Assembly (NCBI RefSeq): GCF_950005125.1
Contig: NC_080092.1
Coordinates: 72,660,251-72,724,250, forward strand
From: Chionomys nivalis
Taxonomy: Eukaryota > Chordata > Mammalia > Rodentia > Cricetidae
Length of the DNA: 64,000 nucleotides
Direction: 5' to 3'
Both the position numbers and the translations under genes were made by a program. This document shows, one piece after another, positions 24,035-35,354 of the stretch (position 1 is the first letter of the stretch; every line of letters starts with the position of its first letter). The notes beneath the pieces are model-generated. The model did not search any database. It was given only the letters and a program-made list of their open reading frames with translations, and was not told where the DNA came from.

Positions 24035-24422
24035 TCTCTGAATATCTGTCTCCCTCCAAAATAACTGTGCTGAAATTCTAAACTCAACAATGAAGAGGTA
24101 AGGCATTTTATAATGATTATCTCTGAGAAGTAGAATCCTCATAAATGGGATCTGTGTCCTCTAAAAGAGACGCATGCAAGTGCCTTTGCCCCTCCACACT
24201 TAGAACACAGTCAGAGACAATAAACATAACCCAGGAAAAGACTCTTACCAGACACAGATTTAGATAACTCAATGAAATTAAACTCCTCAATCTCATGCAC
24301 TTTAAGAAAGAAAAAAAAATGTTAAAAAAATAAAACCAAAAACATAAAAACAGTATTTTGTTATTTACAAACTACTCAGTTTATGACATTTTGCCACAGT
24401 GGACAAAACAGACCAAAACACT
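24035..24422 (+). mobile_element. MLT1 LTR (ERVL-MaLR)
   Basis: CTCCCTCCAAAATAACTGTG, GGGATCTGTGTCCTCTAAAA, AGACGCATGCAAGTGCCTTT and the 3' end TGACATTTTGCCACAGTGGA follow the MLT1 LTR from start to end, including its internal A-rich stretch. Old, mammal-wide. Confidence 0.75.
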
Positions 24423-24599
24423 CCTGGGAACTGATAGGAGTAAGAAATCCATTTATTACCTGTGATTCCTCCAGCCCTGTGCTTCCTTATGCATTTTATC
24501 TAGGGACTAGGGGAGAACAAATGAACAGTAAGAACAAAAGACCCTTACGGAACTGAAATTGCTCTATGACAAAAGAATAAAATAGCTCATCACTTGCCC

Positions 24600-24825
24600 A
24601 AACCTATAAAATATGCACCAAGAGTGAATCCTAATGTGAATATGGACTTGGAGTGGAAATCATATGTTAATCAGTGTACATTCATCAATGGTAGTTGATG
24701 TACCACTCTGGAGGGAGGTGTTGGCAGTCAAGGTATATGGGGTGATATATGGGAAATTAAACCCCTTGTTCAATTTGCTATGAATCCAAAATTACTCATT
24801 AAAAATATTTTACTATTAAAAACTG
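24600..24825 (+). mobile_element. Ancient L1M-type 3' UTR end
   Basis: CACCAAGAGTGAATCCTAAT, GTACCACTCTGGAGGGAGGT and TTTGCTATGAATCCAAAATT match the 3' UTR end of mammal-wide L1M elements, ending in AT-rich tail sequence. Confidence 0.7.
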
Positions 24826-25470
24826 CAAGTTTTCAACCTTGGAGTGTCAAAGCTGCACAAATTTGAAATCTCAAGCTGTTAAGGGCTTTCAGTCTTAGGA
24901 ATCTATGATTCCAAAGTCTGTTTCATTTTTGGTTTTTTTATACTATTATTAAAATTTTACCATCTGTAGTTCTTGAGACTTCCTACAGGATTTGCCAAAG
25001 ATTTTCTTTAAAATACAGATAGTAAATGATTGATGTTTATGGACCTCTGAACTCCCACATAGATGTTCAGTACAGTCACTGCACCAATTAGCAGCTACAA
25101 ACAGTAAAAGAGTAAATGGTATGTGTGTGTTTTATTCATATAAACAGGTGTACATCACTGTGCTATGTGGATTCCCATTATAGGTATTACACTCTCAAAA
25201 TCTGAGTTTTGAAGGTATCATCAACAGAAATCAGCACTCACTTTCAAACCATTTGAATCATCAACAAACTAATTTTAAAGAAAGTTGTGATCAAAGTCTT
25301 GTCCCAAATTGCATATGGTTTGTTTGTCATTTACACTTTATATATTTTCTGCTCTTTTGAACTCTATAATGTTGAGCTCTTGATTTTTAATTTTTTTTCT
25401 TTTACCATCTCTTTGTCATAAAATCCAACACCACCCATGATGTAGGATTCCCCTCTCTATGCTGTGAATA
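24826..25470. other. AT-rich DNA, nothing recognised
   Basis: No gene or confident repeat recognised. Confidence 0.4.
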
Positions 25471-25474
25471 TGTT

Positions 25475-25790
25475 TTATTACCATTGGGGTTAGTAGAAAG
25501 GTTCCTTTTGTCTATGGTAAGATAGAATATAGCAAGGCAGGGAATCTGGGCAGAAATAGAGGGGGGAAAAAGGCAATGTCAGGGAAACACCATGTAGCTG
25601 CCAAAGGAGAAAGTCACCAGAAACTTACGAGTAAACCACAGCTTCGTGACGATACGCAGAATAATAAAAATGTGATAATTTAAGATATAAAAGCTAGCTA
25701 GGAATATGCCTGAGCCATTGGCCACACAGTGTTGTAATTAATGTATTTTTGTGTGATTATTTGGGTTGGGTGGCAGAAGAAAGAAGGTGC
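25475..25790 (+). mobile_element. LTR, family A (older copy)
   Basis: CCACAGCTTCGTGACGATAC, AGTGTTGTAATTAATGTA and TTTGTGTGATTATTTGGG match the central and 3' parts of the LTR family that recurs at 26989, 54960, 60966 and 63165. It is more diverged, lacks a clean 5' start, and has no visible target duplication. Confidence 0.7.
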
Positions 25791-26209
25791 AGTCCATGTT
25801 TACACACCCATGCTTGTCTAGTGCTTTTTCCTTCTTGTTTGAAGTGTTTAATCTCTAGCTTGTGTTACTTGCTATTTTGAATTCATTTGAAGAATATCAC
25901 TCTGCCTGTGGCTTCCCCCATAGAAGTATCATGCATTAATTGTCAGCATCATTTTCTATTTTCATTTATTTTCTATACTATCAATACAGTGTTTCTGTTA
26001 GTGGGCCAGTCATCTCCAAGGTGGATATTTTGGCAAAGTTGCTCATTGTCTGATAGTCTGAAGGTAAAATTATTTTATCTGTATATTTAAAGTACCATTC
26101 ATAATTTCATTCTGATGTTTTTTAATACCATTTTCCATTGAAGCTTTCATTGAAGAGGCTCAATCTCAATTCTCTATTTCTGAATCCTCAGGACAGTGTG
26201 TTGATTCTT

Positions 26210-26386
26210 TTTTTTTAAATATTTATTTATTCATTATGTATACAATATTCTGTCTGTGTTACCAGAAGAGGGCACCAGACCCCATTACAGATGGTTGTGA
26301 GCCACCATGTGGTTGCTGGGAATTGAACTCAGGACCTTTGGAAGAGCAGGCAATGCTCTTAACCTCTGAGCCATCTCTCCAGCCCC
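26210..26386 (-). mobile_element. B2 SINE, antisense, with 16-bp target duplication
   Basis: Antisense B2 from its T-rich tail (26210) to the tRNA-like head ending CCATCTCTCCAGCCCC (26386). It is flanked by CAGTGTGTTGATTCTT at 26194-26209 and 26386-26401, a perfect duplication sharing one base with the element. Low divergence and the intact duplication indicate a recent insertion. The open frame read through it is a translation of B2, not a gene. Confidence 0.95.
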
Positions 26387-26435
26387 AGTGTGTTGATTCT
26401 TACAAAAAGATACAACTTTTAAAATTCATCTGATG

Positions 26436-26541
26436 GCTCTCTGAGTTTGAGGCCAGCCTGATCTACAGAACAGGTTCCAGGACAGCCAGGGCTGCACAGA
26501 GATATCTTATCTTGAAAAAGAAAACAAAAATAAAAATAAAG
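26436..26541 (+). mobile_element. B1 SINE, 3' part only
   Basis: It starts at CTCTGAGTTTGAGGCCAGCC and ends in an A-rich tail with AAATAAA units. The 5' half is missing. Confidence 0.85.
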
Positions 26542-26693
26542 CTCACCTGAAAGAATTATTTTATCAATAGTTAATTAACCCTTGCCTCACCAAAGTCCCC
26601 TTAATATTATCTATCTATGTCTCTATATATTACAATAGTGATGAGCATCTATGGCTTCTGTCACAGCAATGCTGACATGGAACATTGGGATGT

Positions 26694-26720
26694 TTTTTTT
26701 TTGTGTGTGTGTGTGTGTGT
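26694..26720 (+). repeat. T-run and (TG)n tract
   Basis: A short T run followed by about nine TG units. No other feature is attached. Confidence 0.9.
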
Positions 26721-26988
26721 TTGTTTTGCTCAAGTTTTAGAATTTTAGAATCTTTACTCCAATGGAACATAGGTTTCTGATGGTCTGACTTACAAACACT
26801 TTAATCAACAAACCTGAAGAAATAACATGAATCAGTGAAGAGACACCAGAAAATAGAACGTTGGACGTCTCCTGAGCAGCAACTCAGTTTCTTGGTTAGT
26901 GAGACAATTATTAGTGTTGCAGAATCATTTGACAAATGAGGAACAAGGCAGATGTTCTCTTAAACACCATAGACTCTAATCGGAGGAC

Positions 26989-27364
26989 TGGTGTAGGAAG
27001 TCCTTCTGTCTTTGTGTTGCTTTCATTGGTTAATAAAAAATTGCTTTGGGCCTGTTGATAGGGTAGAACTTAGATAGGCAGGGAAGACAGAACTATATGC
27101 TGGGAGAAAGAAGGGCAGAGTGAGAAGATGCCATGGACCTGCCGCCGGAGATAGATATGCTGGAAACTGGCTGGTAGGCTATGACCTCGTGGTGATACAC
27201 AGATTAATGGAGATGGGTTAAATTAATATGTAACAGTTAGCCAATAAGAAGTTAGAGCTAGAGGGCCAAGCAGTGATTTCATTAATACAATTTCTATGTG
27301 ATTATTTCAGGGCTAAGCTAGCTGGGTGGCTGGGACAATCAAGTGAGCCCTCCTCCTTGCAACA
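26989..27364 (+). mobile_element. Solo LTR, family A, 376 bp, with 6-bp TSD
   Basis: It begins TGGTGTAGGAAGTCCTTCTG and ends CTTGCAACA, flanked by exact GAGGAC at 26983-26988 and 27365-27370. A CATTGGTTAATAAAA block lies near the 5' end and TTAGCCAATAAG near the middle (CCAAT-box-like). The 6-bp duplication points to a class II (ERVK) element, possibly related to the mys-like ERVs of cricetids, but the name is an inference. No internal viral sequence is present. Confidence 0.9.
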
Positions 27365-27539
27365 GAGGACCAGCCAAATGGGCACGAAGGGGCTTGTTCA
27401 AAACTCAGTAGACATTTCCTGGTGCCTTGGGGTTTTCTTATACTTCCTGACAGAAGATAATAAAAACAGAAGAATGAGACTGTAACACTCTGGAGGTATG
27501 GAAATGCATGCTCAGTGATAGGAAATGTCTTTTTTTGAC

Positions 27540-27690
27540 ACTCAGTTTTTTGTTTTTTAGTTTTTTTGCTATTGTAAATGCTCTCACTGTGAAGCCCAGG
27601 CTGACCTCAAACTTGTCATCTTCCTGCCTCAGGAACTTATGAACTGGAATTATAAAGGTATACCACCATTGCTGGATTCCTTTGAGGATA
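27540..27690 (-). mobile_element. B1-like SINE, antisense, old
   Basis: GAAGCCCAGGCTGACCTCAA, CTTCCTGCCTCAGGAA and ATACCACCATTGCTGGAT follow antisense B1 in order, with a T-rich stretch at the left as the reversed tail. Strongly diverged. Confidence 0.75.
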
Positions 27691-28857
27691 TTCGATTAAG
27701 TGTATCAAAGAAATAATTGGGAGAAACAAAGAAAGGCAAGAGAATCATAAAAAGATAGAAATAATTTTATCAAAACATAACAATATCAAAAAGAAATTTT
27801 GGAGACTTCCCAAAGGGATGAAAAAATACTAGGTCGGTGACTGATGTAACTTCCATGGCTGCTAAAGAAACTCATGATTTCTAGGGTCTTAGTCACTTAA
27901 AAACATGTATAATAGATATTATTCTGCAAGTCAAATGGGAGCTCTCTTCCTACTTTTCAGTAAACAGGCCACCTCTATATATGAATCATGAACAAATTAT
28001 ATTAGATCTATTGCTAAATTTGCTATAAATTTATCTCTGACAAGGAGGGAAAATTGTTTGAGGTATTAAATTGCTTCAACCTGTTTAAAAAGTCAATTCA
28101 AATCTATTAGTAGACATGATATGGGAATAGGGTAGCTTTTTTTTTTCACTCATTGAGTGTGTGTTTTCTGTGGTAGCTTAACGATAAATCATGTAACGAT
28201 TAAATTATAAGTAGTAATGCTAAGTCATCAGTCACAGGTGAAAGAGTTTCCTGTCATGTTGATCAGATGGGAATGCTTGTCTTAAAGACACAGAGGAGGA
28301 TCAACTTCCACCCAACTTTGCATTGCCCTGGGCACATCAGTACCTTCTAATACCCATGCCATCTAGATGCTTCCGCCTCAAAGTAAGCTCCACTGAGCTT
28401 GTTTGCAGTACATTTGGTGAAACTAAAATCCACATTTAAAACTATTTCATGGATTTTAGGAAAAGTCAAGTTGATTGCCTTAGACTGAAGAGATCTTTTA
28501 AAAACAAAATCTTAGTTGCATCTTCAATTCCTTTCTGTGACTTCTGTCAATATAATAATACTCACTTTGACTAAGGCTACATATAAGGAATCTCATTCAA
28601 ATAATTAAATGTTACCTGAGGTAAAACAAAGCTTAAATTCTAAGGGTGTCTTTTAAGCTTTGGGATGAATTTTTCCAGGATAAACTCCTAAGCCTAGAAA
28701 CGGTACATAAGAAGTCTAGATCATCAGCGACTTTGCTTTTAGGTTACTTAAATTTGACTATGCTGGACTTTTTCAAGAAAGTTCAAAGTGTGAGATAGGT
28801 GGATACATCTGTCTGGGTGTAAGGGGATAAACTGTCTAACAGAAACCCTCGTGCCTA
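27691..28857. other. AT-rich DNA, nothing recognised
   Basis: No gene or confident repeat recognised. A T-run lies at 28138-28146. Confidence 0.4.
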
Positions 28858-28871
28858 TAAAACTACTTCTC

Positions 28872-29060
28872 GGGGGCTGGAGAGATGGCTCAGAGGTTAA
28901 GAGCACTGACTGTTCTTCCAGAGGTCCTGAGTTCAATTCCCAGCAACCACATGGTGGCTCACAGCCATCTATAGTGAGATCTGGTGCCCTCTTCTGGCAT
29001 GCAAGCAAACATGGAAGGAATGTTGTATACATAATAAATAAATAAATCTTAAAAAAAAAA
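28872..29060 (+). mobile_element. B2 SINE with target duplication
   Basis: Complete B2: head GGGGGCTGGAGAGATGGCTC, body with TCTGGTGCCCTCTTCTGGCA, and tail with AATAAATAAATAAATCTT plus poly(A). Flanked by AAAACTACTTCTC on the left (ending 28871) and again on the right (ending 29069). The near-consensus sequence suggests a young copy. Intact A and B boxes for RNA polymerase III are expected in the head. Open frames on both strands here are B2 translations. Confidence 0.97.
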
Positions 29061-29471
29061 CTACTTCTCAAAAAGATATATAGACTTATGAGTTGGGATG
29101 ATGGAAAATTTTACAAAATATTAGATACTATAATAGCCTCTAGTTTTCTTATTAATGGGCTTATTCACAACCTAGTTCTAAAAACAATTCAGTATAACAT
29201 AATTACCCACAGTATCTAGAAAGTGCTGAGAATCTGAAGAAAGAAGCAGATTCAAGACTATAGGGACTTATCTTTATAGAGAACTTACTGGCCAAAGCAT
29301 GGTCAAAGAGAGCAGCGTCATAGTAGATCCCATAAACTGAGGCACAGAGAGTAGCTCTGTATACTGTAAGGACCAAGTTGTATTTTGTATAAACTGGACT
29401 GTACCTGGTTTGTAGCATTTATATTGAAGACAAAACATACATTCCAGTAGTCATGAGTAAAGACAGTTTCT

Positions 29472-29824
29472 GTATTTCATTTTTATTTTAATAAATAAAG
29501 CTTACCTGAAGATCAGACAGTAAAACAGCCACACTGGCTGCTTACAGACCAGGCAGTAGTGACCCATACCTTTAATCCCAGTAGCCACACTAGTTTGCCA
29601 TAGAAACCAGGCAGTAGTGGTGCATGCCTTTAATCCTGGCATTAGAGGAGAATATAAGATGGGAGGAGACAGGTCTCAGTCAGTCTCATTCTGAGGATTC
29701 CTGGAGGCAGGATCATCATTTTCGACTAAGGTAGAGGTAAGAGTCAATGACTAGGCTCTTTTCCTTTTCTGACCTTCAGTTTGAACCCCAAGATTTGACT
29801 CTGAGTTTTTACAATCATGCTACA
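29472..29824 (+). mobile_element. LTR, family B, 353 bp, with 5-bp TSD
   Basis: It begins TGTATTTCATTTTTATTTTA and ends AATCATGCTACA, flanked by GTTTC at 29467-29471 and 29825-29829. An AATAAATAAAG string lies only about 20 bp from the 5' end. Two stretches (ACCAGGCAGTAGTGACCCAT and CCAGGCAGTAGTGGTGCATG) resemble the start of a B1 SINE, so the repeat appears to have captured or converged on B1-like units. The same architecture appears inverted at 40474-40805. Class is uncertain; a 5-bp duplication is seen in ERVL/MaLR types. Confidence 0.75.
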
Positions 29825-29829
29825 GTTTC

Positions 29830-30842
29830 TAGTCCTAAATATTCATGTATACTCCAGTGGTTTTGATTCTCCGTAGTGTTCTGGCAAAATGTGGAGAAGA
29901 AAGAAATCGGGCTTCATGGGGGCCAATTACCACTCTTATGATGCAAGATTACTACAGTCAGATCAAGCTAGGTTTCTGCTATAACCTTCTGTCTCTTTCC
30001 CCATCTGTAGAACTTTTCAGTTTTACTTCAGAGTCAGTTAAGAAAGCAGGAGCCAGGGGGATATCAGTTCTCACTTCAGAACCAGTTTTTGAGAAAATAG
30101 AATCACCAGATCCATAGACTGGCAGATAAATGATTAGACTCACTACCGCCTGAAGCAAGAATGAAACAGACCTAATAGGGCTAAGTAAGCACTGGAGAGC
30201 TGATGTGTGGTTCCAACGGGCATACAATCAGGCTCTAAAGACATTTTTAAAATCTTGTTTCTAAAAAGTCTGTCTGAAAGCATCAAAATACATCGTGTTC
30301 CACTATTCTATGCCATTTGCAATGAATAAGCTATTGGGGAAGTATCATGCTATGGAGGAGAAAGCAGCTAAAATTAGTTGCTCTTATGATCAGCTGAAGA
30401 GGAGATAAATGGAAGAGGTACGGGTCCACATTCTGATGAGTTTTACCTTTACAATCTGGATTAATTACGGATTCCTTAGACAATTTTAAGATTCAGTTCA
30501 CCTGAATTCTGATAAATTACCAATAATGCATCAAATGTTATATACTATTTAGACTTAAAAGGTAGTTTTAAAATGTATCTTTGTTGATGAAATGTGTTTC
30601 ACAGGTTAGTAAGGCAGTTTATATTGAAAATGTAGAAGAAGTCCAATATTTTTCTGTGTCCTCTTGAAGATTCAGAAATTCTTTATTAGTCTCTGCACAG
30701 AAATCCCTGAAAAAATATTGTCCTAAGACAACAGGAAAAATAAATTAATTTTAAATCTTTCTCCACGGTTATAAAGACAGTACAGTCAGAATTGCTATTT
30801 AAAAGTACTTTTATCAGGGGTTCACTAATGTAATTTCAATGT
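29830..30842. other. Single-copy-like DNA, nothing recognised
   Basis: No repeat family recognised. Overlapping open frames of 90 (plus) and 82 (minus) codons at 29845-30227 show no family resemblance. Confidence 0.4.
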
Positions 30843-30850
30843 TAAGATTT

Positions 30851-31007
30851 TTTTTTCTTTGATTTTCGAGACAGGGTTTCTCCGTAGCTTTTGGTTCCTG
30901 TCGTGGAACTAGCTCTTCTAGACCAGGCTGGCCTTGAACTCACAGAGATCCGCCTGCCTCTGCCTCCCGAGTGCTGGGATTAAAGGCGTGCGCCACCACC
31001 GCCAGGC
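30851..31007 (-). mobile_element. B1 SINE, antisense, with 8-bp target duplication
   Basis: A full B1 reading right to left, from a T-rich tail through TTTCGAGACAGGGTTTCTCC to CGCCACCACCGCCAGGC. Flanked by TAAGATTT at 30843-30850 and 31008-31015. The CpG-rich 3' half and low divergence mean a fairly young copy. Confidence 0.95.
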
Positions 31008-31015
31008 TAAGATTT

Positions 31016-32085
31016 GTTTATTTTTTTAGCTCAATAACCTCATTTTCGAAGAAACATATAAATGCTAGCAGGGCTGGTCGTTATATAATTCTCTAAGCAT
31101 CCTTTGTAAGGTTGATAAAGTTTTTTGATCTTAGCATATTGAACTTTATAAAAATAAAAATTCATCATCCAATACTGATTGGCAGTGGTAGACACTGTAC
31201 AATTTCACTTTGAAATAATAACTGGTCTAATCCAATGTGTTTGAAAACTGAAATATTCAACAGACATTCATTCACTGTTGCTGTTCCTCATGAACTTAAT
31301 GCAATTCACTTCAGTGCATTTCCCCTTGTGTCTTTTCCCTTTAGTTGCTTAAGGTTAGAACTATGTGATTGAGTTCTATGTGGTGAACGTCAAACGAGTT
31401 TTCATCTTGGAGTAGGTGTGCGGTAGAGACACTAAAAAGAGAGCAAACATGCAGAGAATCAGGAGTGGATTCTCATGCAGTTCTGTGGTATCAGTAAAAC
31501 ATCACCTATAGGGGTCTGTGGATTCTGATACTCATTGTAGGAATCAAGCATGAAGAAATAATTATATTTATCAGACGTCCTGTAGTACTATGAGTAAAGC
31601 AGTCAGTGTGTAGTAGGGTGCCCCAATAAATTCTATGCTTGCTATTTTATACATTGAGACTTTTATTTGCACCAAACAAAAATTCTGCTTGAACTGGCTT
31701 AAACATAAAGAATGTATTAAATCTAAACTAGTAAAGAGGATTATGTCTTGAAAGAAACAGAGATAAAGTTCTGGGAGATTTTCTCCGTTGCTTCCGGCTG
31801 CTACTTTGCTTACTGCCTTCTTTTTCTGTGATTGGAAACTTTTAGTTCTGTGAGTCCACGGGAAATGAAGACTAAGTCCCCAAATTTTATACATTCTCCA
31901 GCTTTCATAACACATGAAAAGGGATTTCTATATCCAACACCAAAGAACAAGTAAGTCATAAACCTAAAGAAAGGACACCATGACTTTTGTCCTAAGGCAA
32001 TTGTTAGTTTAGAAAGGATTGAGTATTCACATTTAGAACAAGTGTAACAATCAAAGCAAAGCCAAATTTGTTTTCTTACCTATCA
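31016..32085. other. AT-rich DNA, nothing recognised
   Basis: No gene recognised. A 114-codon minus-strand open frame at 31571-31915 has no domain or family resemblance that I can see. The stretch 31680-31740 vaguely resembles an old mammal-wide repeat. Confidence 0.35.
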
Positions 32086-32087
32086 AC

Positions 32088-32160
32088 AACACACACAAAC
32101 ACACACACGCACAGACACACACACACAAACACACACAAACACACACATATGCACACACAG
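32088..32160 (+). repeat. Imperfect (CA)n microsatellite
   Basis: CA-rich stretch with CAAA and CG interruptions, about 70 bp. Confidence 0.92.
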
Positions 32161-32275
32161 TGTGAAAGTTGAATCAGCAGAAATCACTATTAAAAATTAC
32201 ACTGTTCCAGTTACTGGAGACTCAAATCATTTTCTTTGTTTCCAGTCTCTCTTATAATTCTTGTACATATCATTT

Positions 32276-32473
32276 TAAAAAAATATATAGTTTTAGTTCA
32301 TGTGTAGTTATAGTTAGTTTGCTTGTATGTTGTACACTGTGCGCATGTAGTGCCTATGAAGGTCAAAATAGGTCATCAGATCTCCTGAAAATGGAGTTAT
32401 AGATTGTGAGCCATCACGTGAGTCCTAAGAACCAAATATAATTTCTCTTTACTACTAAGTCATCTCTCCAGAT
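32276..32473 (-). mobile_element. B3-type SINE, antisense
   Basis: GTGCCTATGAAGGTCAAAAT, CATCAGATCTCCTGAAAATG, TTGTGAGCCATCACGTGAGT and GTCATCTCTCCAG follow antisense B3, with the AT-rich tail side at the left. Confidence 0.8.
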
Positions 32474-32944
32474 CTATTCATTTATAATTCTTGCAAGGAA
32501 CTTTTGCAGCATGAATATAATTTTGTTTTACAGAGAAGGGACTTCCACTTTTTCACATAGCTCATGAATTTCGGATGGAATTGTCTACTCTTATCAACAG
32601 TTCTACCTAGATGAAGGCTCAAATTCAAGTTTCAACACACAATTATGGGTGATTTTGCACTAGTATCATAGAATCTAGTATTCACAGTGACTTCCTAAAT
32701 AATTTTTGAACTGCTTTTCTGGAATTGAAATTTTTCAAGGTTGGCTTCATCATTTTAGAGGTATAGATACCTATCAATAGTTTCCTCACTATTTTAGCCT
32801 CAATATACTTTCTTAATCTAGTCTCTATACACCTAAAGTTATAATACCTAGTGTCAGGCATTTTTTTGTACTCTCGACTGCCCTCTGTCAGACTCTTACA
32901 TCAATATACAGGTTAATTTCTGCATATTGTCTCAACAGACTCCA

Positions 32945-33250
32945 CACCATTTCTTTTTGGCAAGATATTAGATGATATTTTGTCACTGTGACCAAGAACG
33001 TGAAAAGAAAGAAGTAAAAAAAGGAGAAAAGGGATTTATTTTGGCTTATAGTTTGAGGGGATACAGCCCATTCTGGTAGGAAAGGCATGGCTTTAGATGC
33101 AAGAGGCATCTGGTTACATTGTGCTCTCAGTCAGGAAAGCAGGGAGATGATTCAAGGCTACTCCTTAACCCTTCTTAACTCACTTCCTTCAGTCAAACTC
33201 CACCTTCAAATTCCACAAATTTCCAAAAGTATACAACCAGCTGGGGAGAA
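32945..33250 (-). repeat. Rodent LTR-like repeat, antisense
   Basis: TTTTGTCACTGTGACCAAGA, GGGATTTATTTTGGCTTATA and GGTTACATTGTGCTCTCAGT match a very common rodent repeat whose sense 3' end carries a polyadenylation-like signal and a GTCATGGTG...CACAGCAA block. It resembles a MaLR-type LTR in layout, but I cannot fix the class. Confidence 0.5.
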
Positions 33251-33297
33251 TTGTGCCACATGACTTTATGGGGGATGTTTTACATTAAACGCCCTCT

Positions 33298-33458
33298 TTT
33301 TTTTTTTTGGATTTTTCGAGACAGGGTTTCTCCATGGCTTTTGGTTCCTGTCCTGGAACTAGCTCTTCTAGACAAGGCTGGCCTCAAACTCACAGAGATC
33401 CGCCTGCCTCTTCCTCCCGAGTGCTGGGATTAAAGGCGTGCACCACCACCGCCCGGCC
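33298..33458 (-). mobile_element. B1 SINE, antisense
   Basis: Poly-T tail, TTTTTCGAGACAGGGTTTCT, the cricetid-type stretch TCCTGTCCTGGAACTAGCTC and the end CACCACCACCGCCCGGC. Nearly full length with low divergence. No exact target duplication found. Open frames reading through it are B1 translations. Confidence 0.95.
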
Positions 33459-34070
33459 ACAATGTCACCTTTTGATAGTCTCTCTTGCATGTCAATGGGT
33501 CAATGTAATGATAATAAACTCTCCTGGGACATTTTTTCTTTTTACGTATGCTTGTGTGTACTACTGTTTTGTTAGGTGTGTACACCTAACAAATGTGCCT
33601 GCTTGCATATGTGTGTATGTGGAGGTTATGTATTTTCCTCTCACTGGATGTAGAGGAAGTTTGACTAGCTGATGAGATCCAGAAATCTTCTCTTCCTGTG
33701 ATGGCTATTCTTGGTGTCAACTTGACTACATATGGAATTAACTAAAACCCAATCACTTGAAGTGGGAAAACCCACTTTGAATTTGAATCTTTTAAGGTGG
33801 AAAGATAATACCTTTAATCTGGGCCACACATTATGCCAGCAGCTTATGTAAAGGTCATGGAAGAAGAAAGCTTGCTCTCTTTGCCTGCTTGTTCTTGCTC
33901 TCACTGACAAGGACATTCTTTCACTGGCATTAGAGCCTTCTTCCTTGGGATTCTGGCATATTCTACAGATCAACTGAGACATCCAATCTTGTGAAGTGAA
34001 CAATTGCATTCTTGGAACTTCCATTGGTAGGCAATCATTGTTCAAATAGCTGAACCACAGTTTGTAAGCC

Positions 34071-34136
34071 ATTCTAATAAATCCCATTATATATACAATA
34101 ATACACAATATAGTATAATATTGGATTTATTAGAAT
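34071..34136. repeat. Perfect 14-bp inverted repeat
   Basis: ATTCTAATAAATCC at 34071-34084 and its exact reverse complement at 34123-34136, with AT-rich sequence between that partly extends the pairing. It could form a hairpin or cruciform beside the AT microsatellite. Confidence 0.9.
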
Positions 34137-34143
34137 ATATATG

Positions 34144-34181
<38 letters not shown>
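34137..34181. repeat. (AT)n microsatellite
   Basis: AT-rich dinucleotide run, pure for about 30 bp at its right side. It lies in the 3' AT-rich part of the LTR-like repeat. Confidence 0.95.
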
Positions 34182-34183
<2 letters not shown>

Positions 34184-34229
34184 TTCTACAAGTCCTGTTC
34201 CTCTAAAGAACCCTGACTAATACACTCCC

Positions 34230-34570
34230 CCACTCCCAGCCCCATATGAATTACTTTGCTGTTGTAATGAACATCATGACAAAAGTAGTTTAAGGAAGAA
34301 AAAGTTTCTTTTAGCTAATGTTTGAAGAGGAAAAAAAGTCCATAAAAATGAGGAAGACATGGGATGGATTGACAGCAGAAACAGAATATTGGATGATTAC
34401 ACTTTATCTACAGAGCAGAAAGAGGGCAGAAAATGAATGAACGATAATCCCTGAAAGCCCACCCCTAATGATATGTTTTCTCCAGCAAGACTCTACCTCC
34501 TAAAAAGATTCAAGTTATATACAAACAGCAACTAACTGAAGTCTCTTTTGAGACCCAAGACATCACTTAA
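34230..34570 (-). repeat. Rodent LTR-like repeat, antisense
   Basis: AATTACTTTGCTGTTGTAAT, AGCCCACCCCTAATGATATG, TCTCCAGCAAGACTCTACCT follow the same antisense rodent repeat type as at 32945 and 54610. Confidence 0.5.
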
Positions 34571-34582
34571 CTGTGAGTTCCT

Positions 34583-34629
<47 letters not shown>
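34583..34629 (+). repeat. (TAA)n microsatellite
   Basis: About 15 uninterrupted TAA/AAT units. Confidence 0.96.
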
Positions 34630-34630
<1 letters not shown>

Positions 34631-34639
34631 CAAAAGCGA

Positions 34640-34700
34640 GTGAGTTAGAGAAATGGCTCAGCAGTTCAGAGCACTTATGTTTTTGCAGAAGTTCACTCTC
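34640..34700 (+). mobile_element. B2-like SINE head fragment
   Basis: GAGTTAGAGAAATGGCTCAG followed by CAGTTCAGAGCACTTATG resembles the tRNA-derived head of B2. The body is missing; the sequence passes into an LTR-like repeat at about 34700. Confidence 0.5.
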
Positions 34701-34915
34701 CCTCCTTTATGCTTGCAGTTGAGGATGTGAGTGCTTGATTAGCTCCCTGTTTCATCTGCCATGTTTGCCAGTGGTTGCTCTGCCATTCTCTATTGTTATA
34801 GATTCTTATCTCTGGGTAACTATAAAGCAAAGTAAACATTCTCTTCCTCTCTCTTAAGTTCTTTCTGATAATGGTATTTTATCACAGCAACAAAAAACTA
34901 ATAGACTAAGATAGA
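34700..34915 (+). repeat. Rodent LTR-like repeat, 3' end
   Basis: AACTATAAAGCAAAGTAAAC, then TGGTATTTTATCACAGCAAC and AAACTAATAGACTAAG match the sense 3' end of the rodent repeat seen antisense at 34230. The two flank the TAA tract in opposite orientations. Confidence 0.5.
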
Positions 34916-35354
34916 CCATAAATTATATAATAATACAGACCACTAGATGCATGGGGCTGCAGTATATTGGCACCTACAGTTTTAGGGATACATAGTTTTC
35001 CATAGTCAAAAGTTCAAATAATATATGTCTCATTTTGAGTATGTTCAGAGCTAATTAGTGTCTCTTTCACAATGCTTATATCTCTTGGAGTGACAGTTTT
35101 ATTTATTTATTTATTTTGGTTTCAGTTTGTCTTGTTATTTTTTTTTTCCATTGAGACTTCTTGCAAAGGAATTCTACATGGCTTCTCTTTCCTTTTATAT
35201 TCACAAAGTATTAATAACTGAGATGAGAACTGCTTCAAATATCCTTCAAATTAATTGTATTCAAAGAATTTTCACTACTTTGTGATAGGATTAGCAAACA
35301 CATTTGTTGAATGAATTCAGAGAATAGTCTAGTCACAGAATCAAGCAGAACTGA

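Larger units (their letters stand above)
33690..34225 (+). repeat. Mammal-wide LTR-like repeat with AT-rich 3' end
   Basis: It starts TGTGATGGCTATTCTTGGTG and TCAACTTGAC, has AATAAATCCCA near 34077, an AT microsatellite at 34137-34181 and ends CTAAAGAACCCTGACTAATA. A copy of the same layout is at 53440-53905. I recognise the 3' end from a repeat shared with primates, but cannot name its class. The 147-codon minus-strand frame inside it is fortuitous. Confidence 0.55.

Noticed and set aside
28872..28950. Possible tRNA gene
   Set aside because: The head of B2 (and of ID and B3 copies elsewhere) has tRNA-like A and B boxes but belongs to a SINE and lacks a tRNA acceptor structure.
28748..29071. 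107-codon minus-strand frame and the similar frame at 26236-26433
   Set aside because: Both are translations of antisense B2 SINEs; they look alike only because the SINEs are alike.
33251..33672. Open frames of 60 and 121 codons
   Set aside because: They cross an antisense B1 SINE; the familiar-looking peptide is the well-known B1/7SL-type translation.
33665..34108. 147-codon minus-strand open frame
   Set aside because: It lies wholly within a mammal-wide LTR-like repeat, with no protein family resemblance.
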